Shown here in pieces: positions 47,737 through 56,807 of a stretch of DNA of 64,000 nt. The notes under the pieces are model-generated. The model was not told where the DNA came from. It saw only the letters and a list, made by a program, of their open reading frames with translations, and made no database searches. The translations under genes and the position numbers were made by a program. Within the stretch, counting starts at the first letter, position 1. Each line of letters starts with the position of its first letter. This DNA is from Agarilytica rhodophyticola (GTDB lineage Bacteria; Pseudomonadota; Gammaproteobacteria; Pseudomonadales; Cellvibrionaceae), in NCBI RefSeq assembly GCF_002157225.2, contig NZ_CP020038.1:3812501-3876500 (forward strand), read 5' to 3'.

Positions 47737-47768
47737 CAAAAAAAAAGCAGCTCACCGGCTGCTTTTTT
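47737..47768. terminator. Rho-independent terminator of exb/tonB-like operon
   Basis: GCAGC, loop TCACCG, GCTGC with an A-run before and a T-run after works on both strands; it lies 25 bp after the stop of the TonB-like gene. Confidence 0.9.
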
Positions 47769-47792
47769 AATACTGAGAAATAAAGACAAATA

Positions 47793-48743
47793 CTAGCTAG
47801 GCAAGAAATTAAATTTATACTTTAAGCGGCGAGGAGAAACATCTTCTGCGCCAAAATTTAGTTTCTTAACACTATCAAGAATTTTACTTTCAAGACTCGG
47901 AGCATTTAGTTCACTGGATACCATCTTAATATCTGAGATACGACCATTCGGTTCGATAACCACCTCAAACAAGAATGTGCCAGCTAATCCAGGGTCATCT
48001 CTAAGTGCTCTCAAGTAGTACATATAAGCTTTACTTTTACCCGCTTCAAAAACGCGGCGAATAGACTCGTCACTACGACGCCCTTTCAAATCAGAGTAAA
48101 AATTAGAACTATCTGCGCTGGGAGCGCCCTCATCGATAAACCCGTCTAGTTTGGTGGATTCGTGAACAGTTAGCGCAATATTTTCGTTCTTCATAAGGTT
48201 ATCGTCTATGACAATCCCCTCACTCTTTTGGCTAAGGTTATCTTGCCCAAGAACCGTGCTATCTGCTCTAGCGATTTTTCCGCCCGTACTGGTAGATACG
48301 TTCTTCTTCTTTAACTTAGTTAGATCCAAAGACTGTCGCAAAGAATTAAGTTGACTAGAAATTGCTGTTAACCCTTGTTCTTTTGCTATATCACGCTTTT
48401 TAGGCTCTTTTGTTACTGGCTTAGCTTCTTTTGGCTCTGTTTTCTTCTGTACAGGTTTGGGCTCAGCTGGAGGCGCAGGCCTAGGTGTAGGCGCGACAGG
48501 TACTGGTGTAGGTTCGGGCTCAACGATCACAGGTTCCAGTACTATTTTTGTTTTAACAATATCCGATTCACTTTCCTCATAGGCAAGATCCGGAACTGGC
48601 AACCACGGGATAATCAAAAATATAACAAGTAAAACAATTAAGACGCGTTTGAGACTGCGCTTAAACTTTTCCTCTTGTTCTCGATCAATAGTCCAAGGAA
48701 GAACGAGGTCGAGGGCTTGAGGAGACATATATGCAGCTGTCAT
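47793..48743 (-). CDS. TonB-like energy transducer (AgmX/PglI-type C-terminus)
   Basis: The 316-residue protein has one N-terminal transmembrane helix (about 33-50), a Pro/Lys/Glu-rich periplasmic spacer (about 70-120) like that of TonB, a Ser/Asp-rich middle, and a C-terminal TonB-like domain of about 80 residues (LAGTFLFEVVIEPNGRISDI ... LNFGAEDVSPRRLKYKFNF) of the AgmX/PglI kind. It should transmit force from the ExbB/ExbD motor to a periplasmic or outer-membrane partner. It is the last gene of the operon: its ATG directly follows the stop of the second exbD. Whether it serves a TonB-dependent receptor or the adjacent TPR proteins is not known. Confidence 0.85.
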   Translation of the reverse strand: MTAAYMSPQALDLVLPWTIDREQEEKFKRSLKRVLIVLLVIFLIIPWLPVPDLAYEESESDIVKTKIVLEPVIVEPEPTPVPVAPTPRPAPPAEPKPVQKKTEPKEAKPVTKEPKKRDIAKEQGLTAISSQLNSLRQSLDLTKLKKKNVSTSTGGKIARADSTVLGQDNLSQKSEGIVIDDNLMKNENIALTVHESTKLDGFIDEGAPSADSSNFYSDLKGRRSDESIRRVFEAGKSKAYMYYLRALRDDPGLAGTFLFEVVIEPNGRISDIKMVSSELNAPSLESKILDSVKKLNFGAEDVSPRRLKYKFNFLPS

Positions 48744-49301
48744 TTAGCCCTCCCCTTGCACTGGTGCTGACGTCGCTTCACCATCAAGTGGCCCAGCAGA
48801 ACTGGGGATGATGCGAGTATCAACAACGCGGTTAACAGCAAGTGAAATATTGAGAAAATTATTGGCTCGACATGTTGTCATTACACTTTTAAGTAAGGCA
48901 TAGGGTACTTCACGATCCCCCATAATAATGACAGCAAGCCCATTTGCTTCTTGGAATGGCGTTAAATTTTCCAGTTTTTCTGTATGCCCTAGTAATTCGG
49001 CAGAAAGCTCTTCAATTACTTCTTCTGGATTATATTCAAGCCCTTCTAAATCCAAGATTTTCTCTTTGCCTACCCAAATTTCTTCAGGATTTACCAAGAT
49101 CATAAGCTCTTCATGAGGCACATCACCTTTGGTGGAATCTGGTAATTTAATAAACTTAGCATTCTCGATTTTTTGAGCTTCTCCTGAATTAAGCAACAGG
49201 AAGAAAACTAAAATAGTAAAAATATCCATTAATGCCACTAAGCTCAGCTTCGGTGACACCGTCTTTTTCTGTTTTTCGCTAAATATCGTTGAACTAATCA
49301 T
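48744..49301 (-). CDS. ExbD/TolR-like protein 2
   Basis: The 185-residue protein has a short cytosolic N-terminus, a single transmembrane helix and a periplasmic ExbD/TolR domain. The helix keeps the essential aspartate (D26 in LSLVALMDIFTILVFFLLL), the proton-binding residue of this family. Its ATG overlaps the stop of the first exbD by four bases, and it abuts the TonB-like gene. Confidence 0.9.
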   Translation of the reverse strand: MISSTIFSEKQKKTVSPKLSLVALMDIFTILVFFLLLNSGEAQKIENAKFIKLPDSTKGDVPHEELMILVNPEEIWVGKEKILDLEGLEYNPEEVIEELSAELLGHTEKLENLTPFQEANGLAVIIMGDREVPYALLKSVMTTCRANNFLNISLAVNRVVDTRIIPSSAGPLDGEATSAPVQGEG

Positions 49302-49819
49302 AAAGATCGAGCTTTAACCACTTTTCTCGCATCGTCCAGAGAGATTTCAGGAAACAATTCAATTTCCACAACACTGGCTGCAACAACTGTTTTATATGAC
49401 TTAAGAGTATCCATTGCTCCAACAATGTGCTGATAATCGATATCCAGCTCTGATCGAAGCAATATATCTTGCTTTTCTGGCACTTTAGCTTTGACCGCTT
49501 GCAGTACAAGAGACAACTGTCGATAGTCGTAATCCATTCCTTCTTCTGTTTGAATTTTAGGAATATCTTGCACCAGTGTATTTTCGGGGTAATAGACTTT
49601 CACGCTATCGGCAGTTAATTCCACTTCCAATTTCGACTGCGGGTCATCAGAAGCTACTCCTCCACCAGTAAGCTCTGGTAGCTTTATCTCTAGCACAGTA
49701 GTTTGTGTAAAAGTCATACTCAACAACAATACTGGCACCAAAACAATCATGAGATTCATGAAGGACGTGACGTCGATATCCGCGACCTCATCATCTTTTG
49801 CCTTGTATTTAAAATTCAT
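49298..49819 (-). CDS. ExbD/TolR-like protein 1 with Asp-to-Asn change
   Basis: The 173-residue protein has the ExbD layout (cytosolic N-terminus, one transmembrane helix, periplasmic domain), but at the position of the essential aspartate it has N22 (VTSFMNLMIVLVPVLLL). An asparagine cannot take up and release a proton, so this subunit may be structural in a mixed ExbD pair whose partner, encoded next, keeps the aspartate. It follows exbB by 21 bp. Confidence 0.87.
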   Translation of the reverse strand: MNFKYKAKDDEVADIDVTSFMNLMIVLVPVLLLSMTFTQTTVLEIKLPELTGGGVASDDPQSKLEVELTADSVKVYYPENTLVQDIPKIQTEEGMDYDYRQLSLVLQAVKAKVPEKQDILLRSELDIDYQHIVGAMDTLKSYKTVVAASVVEIELFPEISLDDARKVVKARSL

Positions 49820-49840
49820 GACATTAACTCGCTACAAATT

Positions 49841-50824
49841 TTAAGAAGCGGCAGGTGCAGTGCCATCAGAACCTATGCCACCCACTTGTGCATCACCTTC
49901 AACTTTTGTTGAAGTTTCTTCTGGCACAGGAGACTCTGTTTGAGCAACTTCAACAGGCGCCGCCTCTACCGGTGCAACCTCTACAGCAGGCGCTGGCGCT
50001 ACTGCAGCTTCCATTTGAGCCGGAGCTACCGCTGGTTGTGCCATTTGCGGCGCTTGCGCTACCGGCGCCATTTGTGGGGCCGCTTGAGCGACAGGCGCTG
50101 CCTGCGCAATAGGTTCTGGAGCTACCGCTTGTGCCGCTTGACTAAAAGGCGAAGACGCTGTTGATTGTCGTGGTAAACCGGCCTCAATCAGACGGTGAAT
50201 TGTCATAATATTGAGGAATTTCACTGCTGCCATTTCAATACTAGTAACAATCTTGGCCGTTTTATTTTGTAACATGGTGTGCAAAATCAACAAGGGTATT
50301 GCAGAAATTAGACCAAACGCTGTGGTATTCATCGCCACTGAGATTGAAAGAGAAAGCAATTCTGATTTTTCCGCAGGATCCGCATTAGCTACCGCGGTAA
50401 ATGCACCAATCAGACCAATAATAGTACCGAGAAGACCCAGTAGTGTTGCCACATTAGCCAATACAGCAAGGTAGTTTGTACGCTCTTCGATACGTGGCAT
50501 AGTCTCCAACATACCTTCACTCATGGAGTTTTCAATATCTGCACGTTGTTTTGATACCTTCATCATGTCGATACCACAACCAATAATACGCGTTACAGGC
50601 ACACTTACTTCACGTGTATACAGCTGCATTTTCTCCAAGTCAGTTGTGCGTAACAAAGGCAAAAAATCTTCAAACGCTTTAATATTGCGACGCCGCTCTC
50701 GGGTCAGATATACCCAGCGCTCAAATGCAATGACTAAACCAATGGCCAAAATAAAGCCGATTGGATAGATGAAAAAACCACCGTCCTGAAAGAATCGAGT
50801 GACTGTACTGTAAATATCTACCAT
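49841..50824 (-). CDS. ExbB/TolQ/MotA-type proton channel subunit
   Basis: The 327-residue product has the three transmembrane helices of the family (about 16-38, 120-145, 165-190); the second and third contain LGLLGTIIGLIGAF and AMNTTAFGLISAIPLLIL, the channel-lining signature. The C-terminal 110 residues are an unusual Ala/Pro/Gln/Val-rich tail (QAAPVAQAAPQMAPVAQAPQ), presumably cytosolic and disordered, absent from ordinary ExbB. It is the first gene of the exbB-exbD-exbD-tonB-like block, 240 bp downstream of the upstream TPR genes. Confidence 0.92.
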   Translation of the reverse strand: MVDIYSTVTRFFQDGGFFIYPIGFILAIGLVIAFERWVYLTRERRRNIKAFEDFLPLLRTTDLEKMQLYTREVSVPVTRIIGCGIDMMKVSKQRADIENSMSEGMLETMPRIEERTNYLAVLANVATLLGLLGTIIGLIGAFTAVANADPAEKSELLSLSISVAMNTTAFGLISAIPLLILHTMLQNKTAKIVTSIEMAAVKFLNIMTIHRLIEAGLPRQSTASSPFSQAAQAVAPEPIAQAAPVAQAAPQMAPVAQAPQMAQPAVAPAQMEAAVAPAPAVEVAPVEAAPVEVAQTESPVPEETSTKVEGDAQVGGIGSDGTAPAAS

Positions 50825-51064
50825 GATTGAATCTCTTAAAAATCTAATCTCTTACAAACCGTTAAAATTCAGCAAGAATATAGATAAAGCTCAATTTTAA
50901 TGGACCACATTTAAGTTATTTAAAAATTTTTGTTATTTTTCTTCCGTTGATAATAATGTCGTCCGCTTTACCATTTCTGTGCTGGCGTTCAATATTACCA
51001 ATGCAAAAACACATAACTAATTAATAAATAGTTATAAAGTAGCAGTAAAACTGCTGATTTGGAT

Positions 51065-51379
51065 CTATTTATCCTGTTGTGTGTTTTCCATATCCAATTC
51101 GTTGTAGATAGAAATCGATCGAATCATTACTTCTCTATCAATTAAATCTAACGTCTTGTCATTCTTTTGCTCAATATTCCAATGCAATTTATCTGGCGTG
51201 CCAGTCCCTTTCCATGGAATAAAATAACTGACAGTCGGCTGCTCTTTATCACCGACAATAGTGGACTCTAAAAATAGCTCAGAGTCGCCGTCAGGCTTAC
51301 TTTCCGCCTTCTTTTGATCTTCAGCAAAACTGAAGGAGGATACTACACAAACCAGTAATAAAAGTCGCTTAATATTCAT
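51065..51379 (-). CDS. Small secreted protein of the TPR/Exb cluster
   Basis: The 104-residue product (from ATG 51379) is a signal peptide (MNIKRLLLLVCVVSSFSFA) and a short mature part of about 84 residues containing a probable beta-sandwich core (FLESTIVGDKEQPTVSYFIPW). No family was recognised. Alternative starts at 51391 and 51427 only lengthen the signal peptide. It lies between the TPR genes and exbB, so a periplasmic accessory role is likely by context. Confidence 0.65.
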   Translation of the reverse strand: MNIKRLLLLVCVVSSFSFAEDQKKAESKPDGDSELFLESTIVGDKEQPTVSYFIPWKGTGTPDKLHWNIEQKNDKTLDLIDREVMIRSISIYNELDMENTQQDK

Positions 51380-51449
51380 TTTAGCTCGCATGTAAAGAGA
51401 CCTTGGTCTCATATTGTGTTGGCACAATTGTTTAAATTGTGCGCTAGTA

Positions 51450-52166
51450 CTATTGTTTAGTTAGGCTTGTTTTTAAGCCTGTTCGCTTTTGAATTTCACT
51501 TATCCAAGCGGCTACTTCTTTATCTTTTTCACCCGTCAAAAACTGATACGCCTGCATATGCTTCTGTGCTCTAAGAGGATGATTTAAGTAAATATCGTAT
51601 AATATACCGAGGTTTAAATGTGCCTCGGGAAAATCGCGCCAAACAGTCAAGGCATCGGTGTAGGTATTTTGGGCTTCTAAGAACTTACCCAGCAAGCGTT
51701 GCGTTTTCGCCAACTTGATATAAGCATTGACATTTTTCGGGTTGACTTCGATAGCCTTTTTAAAATGCTCGATGGCAGGTTCTAACTTATCTTTTTTCAG
51801 TTCTATATCACCACGCATCACCCAAGGGCCCGACAATTTGTTGTCTAGCGCTACCACCTGAGAAAGCATAACATCAGCTTGTTGATAACTGCCGGATCTA
51901 AACAAACGGCGCGCCTGAATAAATTTAGTGACAGCATCTTTATCTATGCGGCCTTTAAGTTCTAAATAAGGATTAGGCATCGCCTCATATGGCAGGTATG
52001 TCGACGTTTTCTCGTCAAATTCTTGTGTCGGTATAAATGGCGTGGTGTCCAACAAGCTAAGTTTTTCTACATCCTGGGCTTGCTGTTTAATGCCGCCGCT
52101 ACCACAACCTAATAGGGCTAGCACCATTAAAGTGGCAGGTACTTTATATAAATTAGAGATTCTCAT
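51450..52166 (-). CDS. TPR lipoprotein
   Basis: This 238-residue lipoprotein (lipobox LLGC, C21) contains about three to four tetratricopeptide repeats (about 85-200; PWVMRGDIELKKDKLEPAIEHF, AYIKLAKTQRLLGKFLEAQNTY, AHLNLGILYDIYLNHPLRA). TPRs mediate protein docking in the periplasm. Its ATG overlaps the stop of the large TPR gene by one base (TAATG), which indicates translational coupling. Confidence 0.88.
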   Translation of the reverse strand: MRISNLYKVPATLMVLALLGCGSGGIKQQAQDVEKLSLLDTTPFIPTQEFDEKTSTYLPYEAMPNPYLELKGRIDKDAVTKFIQARRLFRSGSYQQADVMLSQVVALDNKLSGPWVMRGDIELKKDKLEPAIEHFKKAIEVNPKNVNAYIKLAKTQRLLGKFLEAQNTYTDALTVWRDFPEAHLNLGILYDIYLNHPLRAQKHMQAYQFLTGEKDKEVAAWISEIQKRTGLKTSLTKQ

Positions 52167-55039
52167 TAACGTATCTCCTCACCGTATGCTGTCGCGACTT
52201 CTTGTTTATTATAACGTTGTGGTTGTAGTTTTCTTAGCGCGCCAAAGCTTTTATCGATCCAATCGTCAAAATGCCCTTCCCAAGCGCGATCCACATTTGC
52301 TTGGTGCACATCAACCGCCAACTGATCAAAGGGACTGGCTTGTTCCTCTATAATACCGCTGTACACTTTCATATCGTCCGCGCTTAGGCCTTTCGGCGCT
52401 GGCGCTTTACGTAAATCTACAGCAAAAGCTTCGTACAAATTTCCTATTTTGTAACTGGACATTGTGACAAACTCAAGAATGCCGTAGTCAGCTGCCTTTT
52501 GATAATGATCCGAAGCCTTCTGGAAAAACTCCTGTTTTTCAGGCAGGCTTTTTTGCAAAGGTTGTCCTAAATAATAACCGCGGAACCTATCGGCATGATA
52601 ATCACCGTATTGTGCATTTGCCCATGCGCCTAACCATCGGCTGCGCTCGGTTCTTTGAGTGCCACCTTTGGCGTCGCCAGCAATAATCCTGCGTAACCAA
52701 TAAAGGTGCTTATCTGTTTCTTTCAAACTTAAATAATTCACCGCTAGATGATAACGCGCTTCCATACGAGTATCGAACGGTTCCTCGTAGTTGCGAGCGT
52801 AGCGTTTAAAATATTTAATTGCCTGTTCTAGCTCGCCATTTTTCTCATACATATTGGCAGATAAAAATAGCGCTTCACGTTTAATATCTTCATCCGTATC
52901 ATTGTTATACAGATCTAGGTAAGCCCCTGCAGCATTCGCCCACTGCTCATCTTTTTGATAGGCGAGCGCCAATTTTCGTGGGAATTCAATGGCAAGTTTA
53001 TGCTCTGGATAAAGTTCAATGAGCTCTTTCAATTCAACAATCGCTTCTGGCCACGCTTCCACTGCGATAAATAAAGAAGCGGCGTCATATTGCGCAGTAA
53101 TACGAATCGGTGAAGTCGGCGACAAACGCTTAATTTTCAACAGTTCCTGCGCTGCCTCGCGCTTACCTTGAGACTCTTCCAGTACTTCGGCATTTTTAAA
53201 GACAGTGGTGGCAATTCTTTCTGATATTTGCGTAAATTCTTCGCTGTCTTTAGCTACCAATTTTCTCTGCGCCACATAACTGGCTTCAGCATCAGGATAT
53301 TTTTCCAACTTGAAGAAAGAGTGCGCCATAATACCGTAGGCGGTTTTCTTTAAGGTTTTATCCAATGTTTTTGCTGTTAACAGATCTTGTACAACATCGA
53401 TGGCCCGCTGATATTGATTGAGACCAAAGAGATACTCCGCGGCGTTAGTTAGCACCGTGGGCGAGCGTTCATCGGAGTCGAATTTCTTGGAAAAACGCAA
53501 CATACTATCGACAGCAGTGGCACGCAAATCAGTAACCTCTGTCTGCCCTTCTTCACTTTTAGTCACTACACTGGAATCGCCACCAAGGGAATCAATATGT
53601 TTTTGATACGAAATAATAGCGGCATAACCGGAGTCCGCCGCATTGTCAGCGGCGCTCGTGCCCACAGGCTCATAAGCTACTGCCTCGTAATCTTGAGCAG
53701 CTAGAAGGAAATCGCCCGCTAGAAAATGCGCTTCTGCTTCGAGAAATCGCATTTCATCTACCCTTTTATCCTGGGGAAAAGTATCGATGTATTCACCATA
53801 AAAGGTGGCAGATTTTTTAAACGAAAAAACAGCATCGCCATTTGCTAGACGTATCTTTTCCTCATCGGGATTATCTGGATTACGTTTATTCTCTTCTTCA
53901 ATAAAAGCGAGACTAGTTTGGCCCTCCGTATAATTAAAGCGAGCCAGCTCCTCGAGGTAGACAATCAGTGAGGTGGCAATATCTTTACCAATCCCGTTCT
54001 CATTGCCAGGATAGCTCGAATTAATACCATAGGCTTTAACATACTTTTCTTTTTCTTCCAGCGCCTGTCGTGGGAAAGAACCCTTGGTATAAGCACTGAT
54101 CAACTTATTATGTAACAGTGGTGCTTTATCCGAGTCGGGAAACTTGCGTACATAATAACGGAAAGTATCCGCCGATTGCTCATACAACTCCTTGCCCAGA
54201 TAGTAGTCACCAAGATGGTCATACAACATCCAAATATAGGTTTGCTGAGCAATCGATGGAATTTCCTCAATCACTTCAGCGCCGCCGATTTTATCTAAAG
54301 CCAAGCTCATGGAGTGAATAGAATCATCAACCAAGGGCTTTTCTGCTTTATCAAGCGAATCAAGAGTACGGCCTTCAAGCAAAATACTGTTAAGCACGAA
54401 GGCAAATGAGTCAACACTGGATTCAAAATCGAGTTGTTTATAATGCACCCACCCAAGCATATAGTGTGCATTTAAACGCAGGCGCCCTTGAGCAAGCTGT
54501 GTTACTGCATTGTAAGATGCTTTGGCTTGGGGATATTGTTGCCAGTTAAAATGAATATCGGCTTTACGAAAATGGGCTTCGGCAATATTTGCATAATTTG
54601 GATGACGGCTTACCAACTCCGTCAGCATCTTCATCGCCTCTTCTTGCTGCCCTTCTAAATCATAAGCTTTGGCAAGCTGGTAAAACACCTCAGCATTATC
54701 AGGAGAGTTTGGATAGCGCTCCAAAATATTACGATAAGCTTTAATAGCTTCGACATACTGACTCGACTCGGTTTGATTGTCCAGGTCAGTATCTGCTTCA
54801 AGTTGATAGACATCGGCTATACGCCGCTCAATTTGCTCTTTTAACTGCTCGTCTTCAAACAAGTCTATAAGTTCTTTATATTCTTGCCGCACCTGCTCAT
54901 GAGAGAGTTGTTCGAACTTTAATTCCTTTTCTTTTTCCTCTTCATACTTTAATTGTCCCAGTGTCTGTGTATCGTTTGAGGAACAAGACAGCAGTACAAA
55001 AAGCGGACTGATTAAAGAAATTTTGACAAAGAAATTCAT
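52166..55039 (-). CDS. Large TPR lipoprotein
   Basis: This 957-residue protein is a lipoprotein (lipobox LLSC, C19) made almost entirely of tetratricopeptide and Sel1-like helical hairpins (for example NAEVFYQLAKAYDLEGQQEEAM, IAEAHFRKADIHFNWQQYPQA, EDIKREALFLSANMYEKNGELEQA). Such a solenoid is a large periplasmic scaffold. It is the core scaffold of the cluster, 27 bp downstream of another TPR gene and coupled to the TPR lipoprotein. Confidence 0.9.
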   Translation of the reverse strand: MNFFVKISLISPLFVLLSCSSNDTQTLGQLKYEEEKEKELKFEQLSHEQVRQEYKELIDLFEDEQLKEQIERRIADVYQLEADTDLDNQTESSQYVEAIKAYRNILERYPNSPDNAEVFYQLAKAYDLEGQQEEAMKMLTELVSRHPNYANIAEAHFRKADIHFNWQQYPQAKASYNAVTQLAQGRLRLNAHYMLGWVHYKQLDFESSVDSFAFVLNSILLEGRTLDSLDKAEKPLVDDSIHSMSLALDKIGGAEVIEEIPSIAQQTYIWMLYDHLGDYYLGKELYEQSADTFRYYVRKFPDSDKAPLLHNKLISAYTKGSFPRQALEEKEKYVKAYGINSSYPGNENGIGKDIATSLIVYLEELARFNYTEGQTSLAFIEEENKRNPDNPDEEKIRLANGDAVFSFKKSATFYGEYIDTFPQDKRVDEMRFLEAEAHFLAGDFLLAAQDYEAVAYEPVGTSAADNAADSGYAAIISYQKHIDSLGGDSSVVTKSEEGQTEVTDLRATAVDSMLRFSKKFDSDERSPTVLTNAAEYLFGLNQYQRAIDVVQDLLTAKTLDKTLKKTAYGIMAHSFFKLEKYPDAEASYVAQRKLVAKDSEEFTQISERIATTVFKNAEVLEESQGKREAAQELLKIKRLSPTSPIRITAQYDAASLFIAVEAWPEAIVELKELIELYPEHKLAIEFPRKLALAYQKDEQWANAAGAYLDLYNNDTDEDIKREALFLSANMYEKNGELEQAIKYFKRYARNYEEPFDTRMEARYHLAVNYLSLKETDKHLYWLRRIIAGDAKGGTQRTERSRWLGAWANAQYGDYHADRFRGYYLGQPLQKSLPEKQEFFQKASDHYQKAADYGILEFVTMSSYKIGNLYEAFAVDLRKAPAPKGLSADDMKVYSGIIEEQASPFDQLAVDVHQANVDRAWEGHFDDWIDKSFGALRKLQPQRYNKQEVATAYGEEIR

Positions 55040-55066
55040 TAGATATTCTCGTTAATTGCCATTTGT

Positions 55067-56800
55067 TTATTTTTCATCTTTGATATCACGTTGCGCATCT
55101 CTAAGTGTGGACAAAGTAGTATCGTATAAACGCGCTTTTGCTAATCGTGACTGTGCCCAATAATAATTCATGCGCTCTTCGTGTTTATCTAACTCAGCCT
55201 TCACTAGGCTGCGCATTACAGGCTCTAATTTTACAATATTAAGTTCGGTTTTTTGCAATAACACACGTATGCGTCGGTGTAACTCTTCAAGCTCTGACTT
55301 ATATGCAGCAGGCTGGGTATAAACATCTTCTAATGTTTTAAATAACTCAACTTTACCATCAAGAAGACTTAGCTCATCACTGGTAGACTTCAGTAGGATA
55401 TCAATGCGCTCTTGATCGTCTTCATCAAGACTGAGATTCATCAGATTAAGCTCTTGTTTGGTATTAGCAAACTCGTCATTTAAACGCACACTATCGTTGA
55501 TAAATTGCTTACTGCGCTCGTCAAATGCTTTTTTAGTAGCGTTATTGACAATAATGAGATGCTCATTTGCTTGCGTTAGCCAATAATTCAGATTGACGCG
55601 TAATGAGTACAAATCTGCTAATTCCTTCAACGTTTCATTAAAGGGGTTGCTGGCCATTAAGTCGATTAGAAAAGGCGTTAGACTTTTATAATCAACATTA
55701 GGTGTAGCACTGTGCCAATCCGAATCATCCATAATCGCCTGCATATTGGTGATAAATTCTTCAGGCACATTTTTCTTGTCGATAATGTTGCGCGCCGTTT
55801 CCACCATTTCAACGCCAACTTTAAATTCTTTAATAGAAACTAAATTAGCTTTAAGCGCTTTACGGGGTGAGCCTTCTTGTTCATAAAGATGAGCAAGTAA
55901 TACTTTTGCCTCTTGTACTTCTGGGCTAGCTATCGAGCGCTGATTCAATAGTTTCAGAGCAGCTGTAGCGTCGGGGAAACGCTTAATTTTAATTGCTGCC
56001 CAGGCATAATTAAGTAATGCACGATTCGAGTATAGACCGGTAGTTCGAATTTGTGTCAGGTAAGACCAGGCCTGCTGGAACAAACCTTTCTGCATAGCCA
56101 GCTGAGTTAAACCAAGCTTAGCCCTATCTGCCAATACCGTATATTCCTCGATACCGCCATTATAAGAGGCTACCTCTTCAAGGTTTTTGACTGCGCTCAC
56201 TAAATCCCCTTTTCTCAACTGTCCTATCGCGACATTGAATAATAAATAAGGGTATTGTTCTGCACTGGTTACTGACTTATCAAGCTTGAGATCTGCCAAA
56301 GTTGATAAAGAACTGCGGCTTTTGACCAGCGTTTTAAGATAGTGATAGTCGAAGTTGATATCGCCAGGCAACTCACCTTTTATGTGGCTGAGCGCCTTAT
56401 CTGCATTGGCTATGTCTGATTTGTTGTAGTAGAACTTCGCTAAAAAATACCATGCTCGGTTTCGCACTAACTCTGAAGTATTTGTCTCCAGGAGTTTTTC
56501 AAAAAGCTCGCGAGATTGATCGGCCATACCATAAGATAGCATCAAGCCACCTTTTAATATTTGCCCCTGGTTACTTGAGGCAAGGGAGTTATTAATGGCT
56601 ACCGCGTAGGAGTTTTCGACTAAAGCTGGGAAGAAGCGCTGCTGAAAAAACTCAAACAGTACTAAGCCATATTCAAGTTCCTGAGAGGACTTAACATGGG
56701 ATTTTAACACTTTGGCATCAGCCATGGGGGCAGCCAAAAGTGTTAGTAACGCAAGTTTTTTCAAATGCTTAGGAGCAGAAAAGCGGAAAAAAGTCATCAT
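55067..56800 (-). CDS. Periplasmic TPR/coiled-coil protein
   Basis: This 577-residue protein has a signal peptide (about 1-29, PMADA) and a helical-repeat N-terminal two-thirds (about 60-360, repeats such as LVRNRAWYFLAKFYYNKSDIA, YLLFNVAIGQLRKGDLVSAV, ALLNYAWAAIKIKRFPDATA), followed by a long helical/coiled-coil C-terminus (about 400-577). It sits eight bases after the preceding gene and 27 bp before the large TPR gene, consistent with one operon. Function unknown. Confidence 0.85.
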   Translation of the reverse strand: MMTFFRFSAPKHLKKLALLTLLAAPMADAKVLKSHVKSSQELEYGLVLFEFFQQRFFPALVENSYAVAINNSLASSNQGQILKGGLMLSYGMADQSRELFEKLLETNTSELVRNRAWYFLAKFYYNKSDIANADKALSHIKGELPGDINFDYHYLKTLVKSRSSLSTLADLKLDKSVTSAEQYPYLLFNVAIGQLRKGDLVSAVKNLEEVASYNGGIEEYTVLADRAKLGLTQLAMQKGLFQQAWSYLTQIRTTGLYSNRALLNYAWAAIKIKRFPDATAALKLLNQRSIASPEVQEAKVLLAHLYEQEGSPRKALKANLVSIKEFKVGVEMVETARNIIDKKNVPEEFITNMQAIMDDSDWHSATPNVDYKSLTPFLIDLMASNPFNETLKELADLYSLRVNLNYWLTQANEHLIIVNNATKKAFDERSKQFINDSVRLNDEFANTKQELNLMNLSLDEDDQERIDILLKSTSDELSLLDGKVELFKTLEDVYTQPAAYKSELEELHRRIRVLLQKTELNIVKLEPVMRSLVKAELDKHEERMNYYWAQSRLAKARLYDTTLSTLRDAQRDIKDEK

Positions 56801-56807
56801 CGCACTG

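Larger units (their letters stand above)
47464..47792. other. Intergenic region
   Basis: About 330 bp upstream of the PLC-like gene and downstream of the TonB-like gene. It contains the 18-bp inverted repeat at 47533-47570 and the terminator at 47737-47768. Confidence 0.6.

Noticed and set aside
51041-51055. Hairpin AGCAG/CTGCT between the TPR genes and exbB
   Set aside because: Five-bp stem with a weak T-run; too short to call as a terminator, so the two gene blocks may be one operon.
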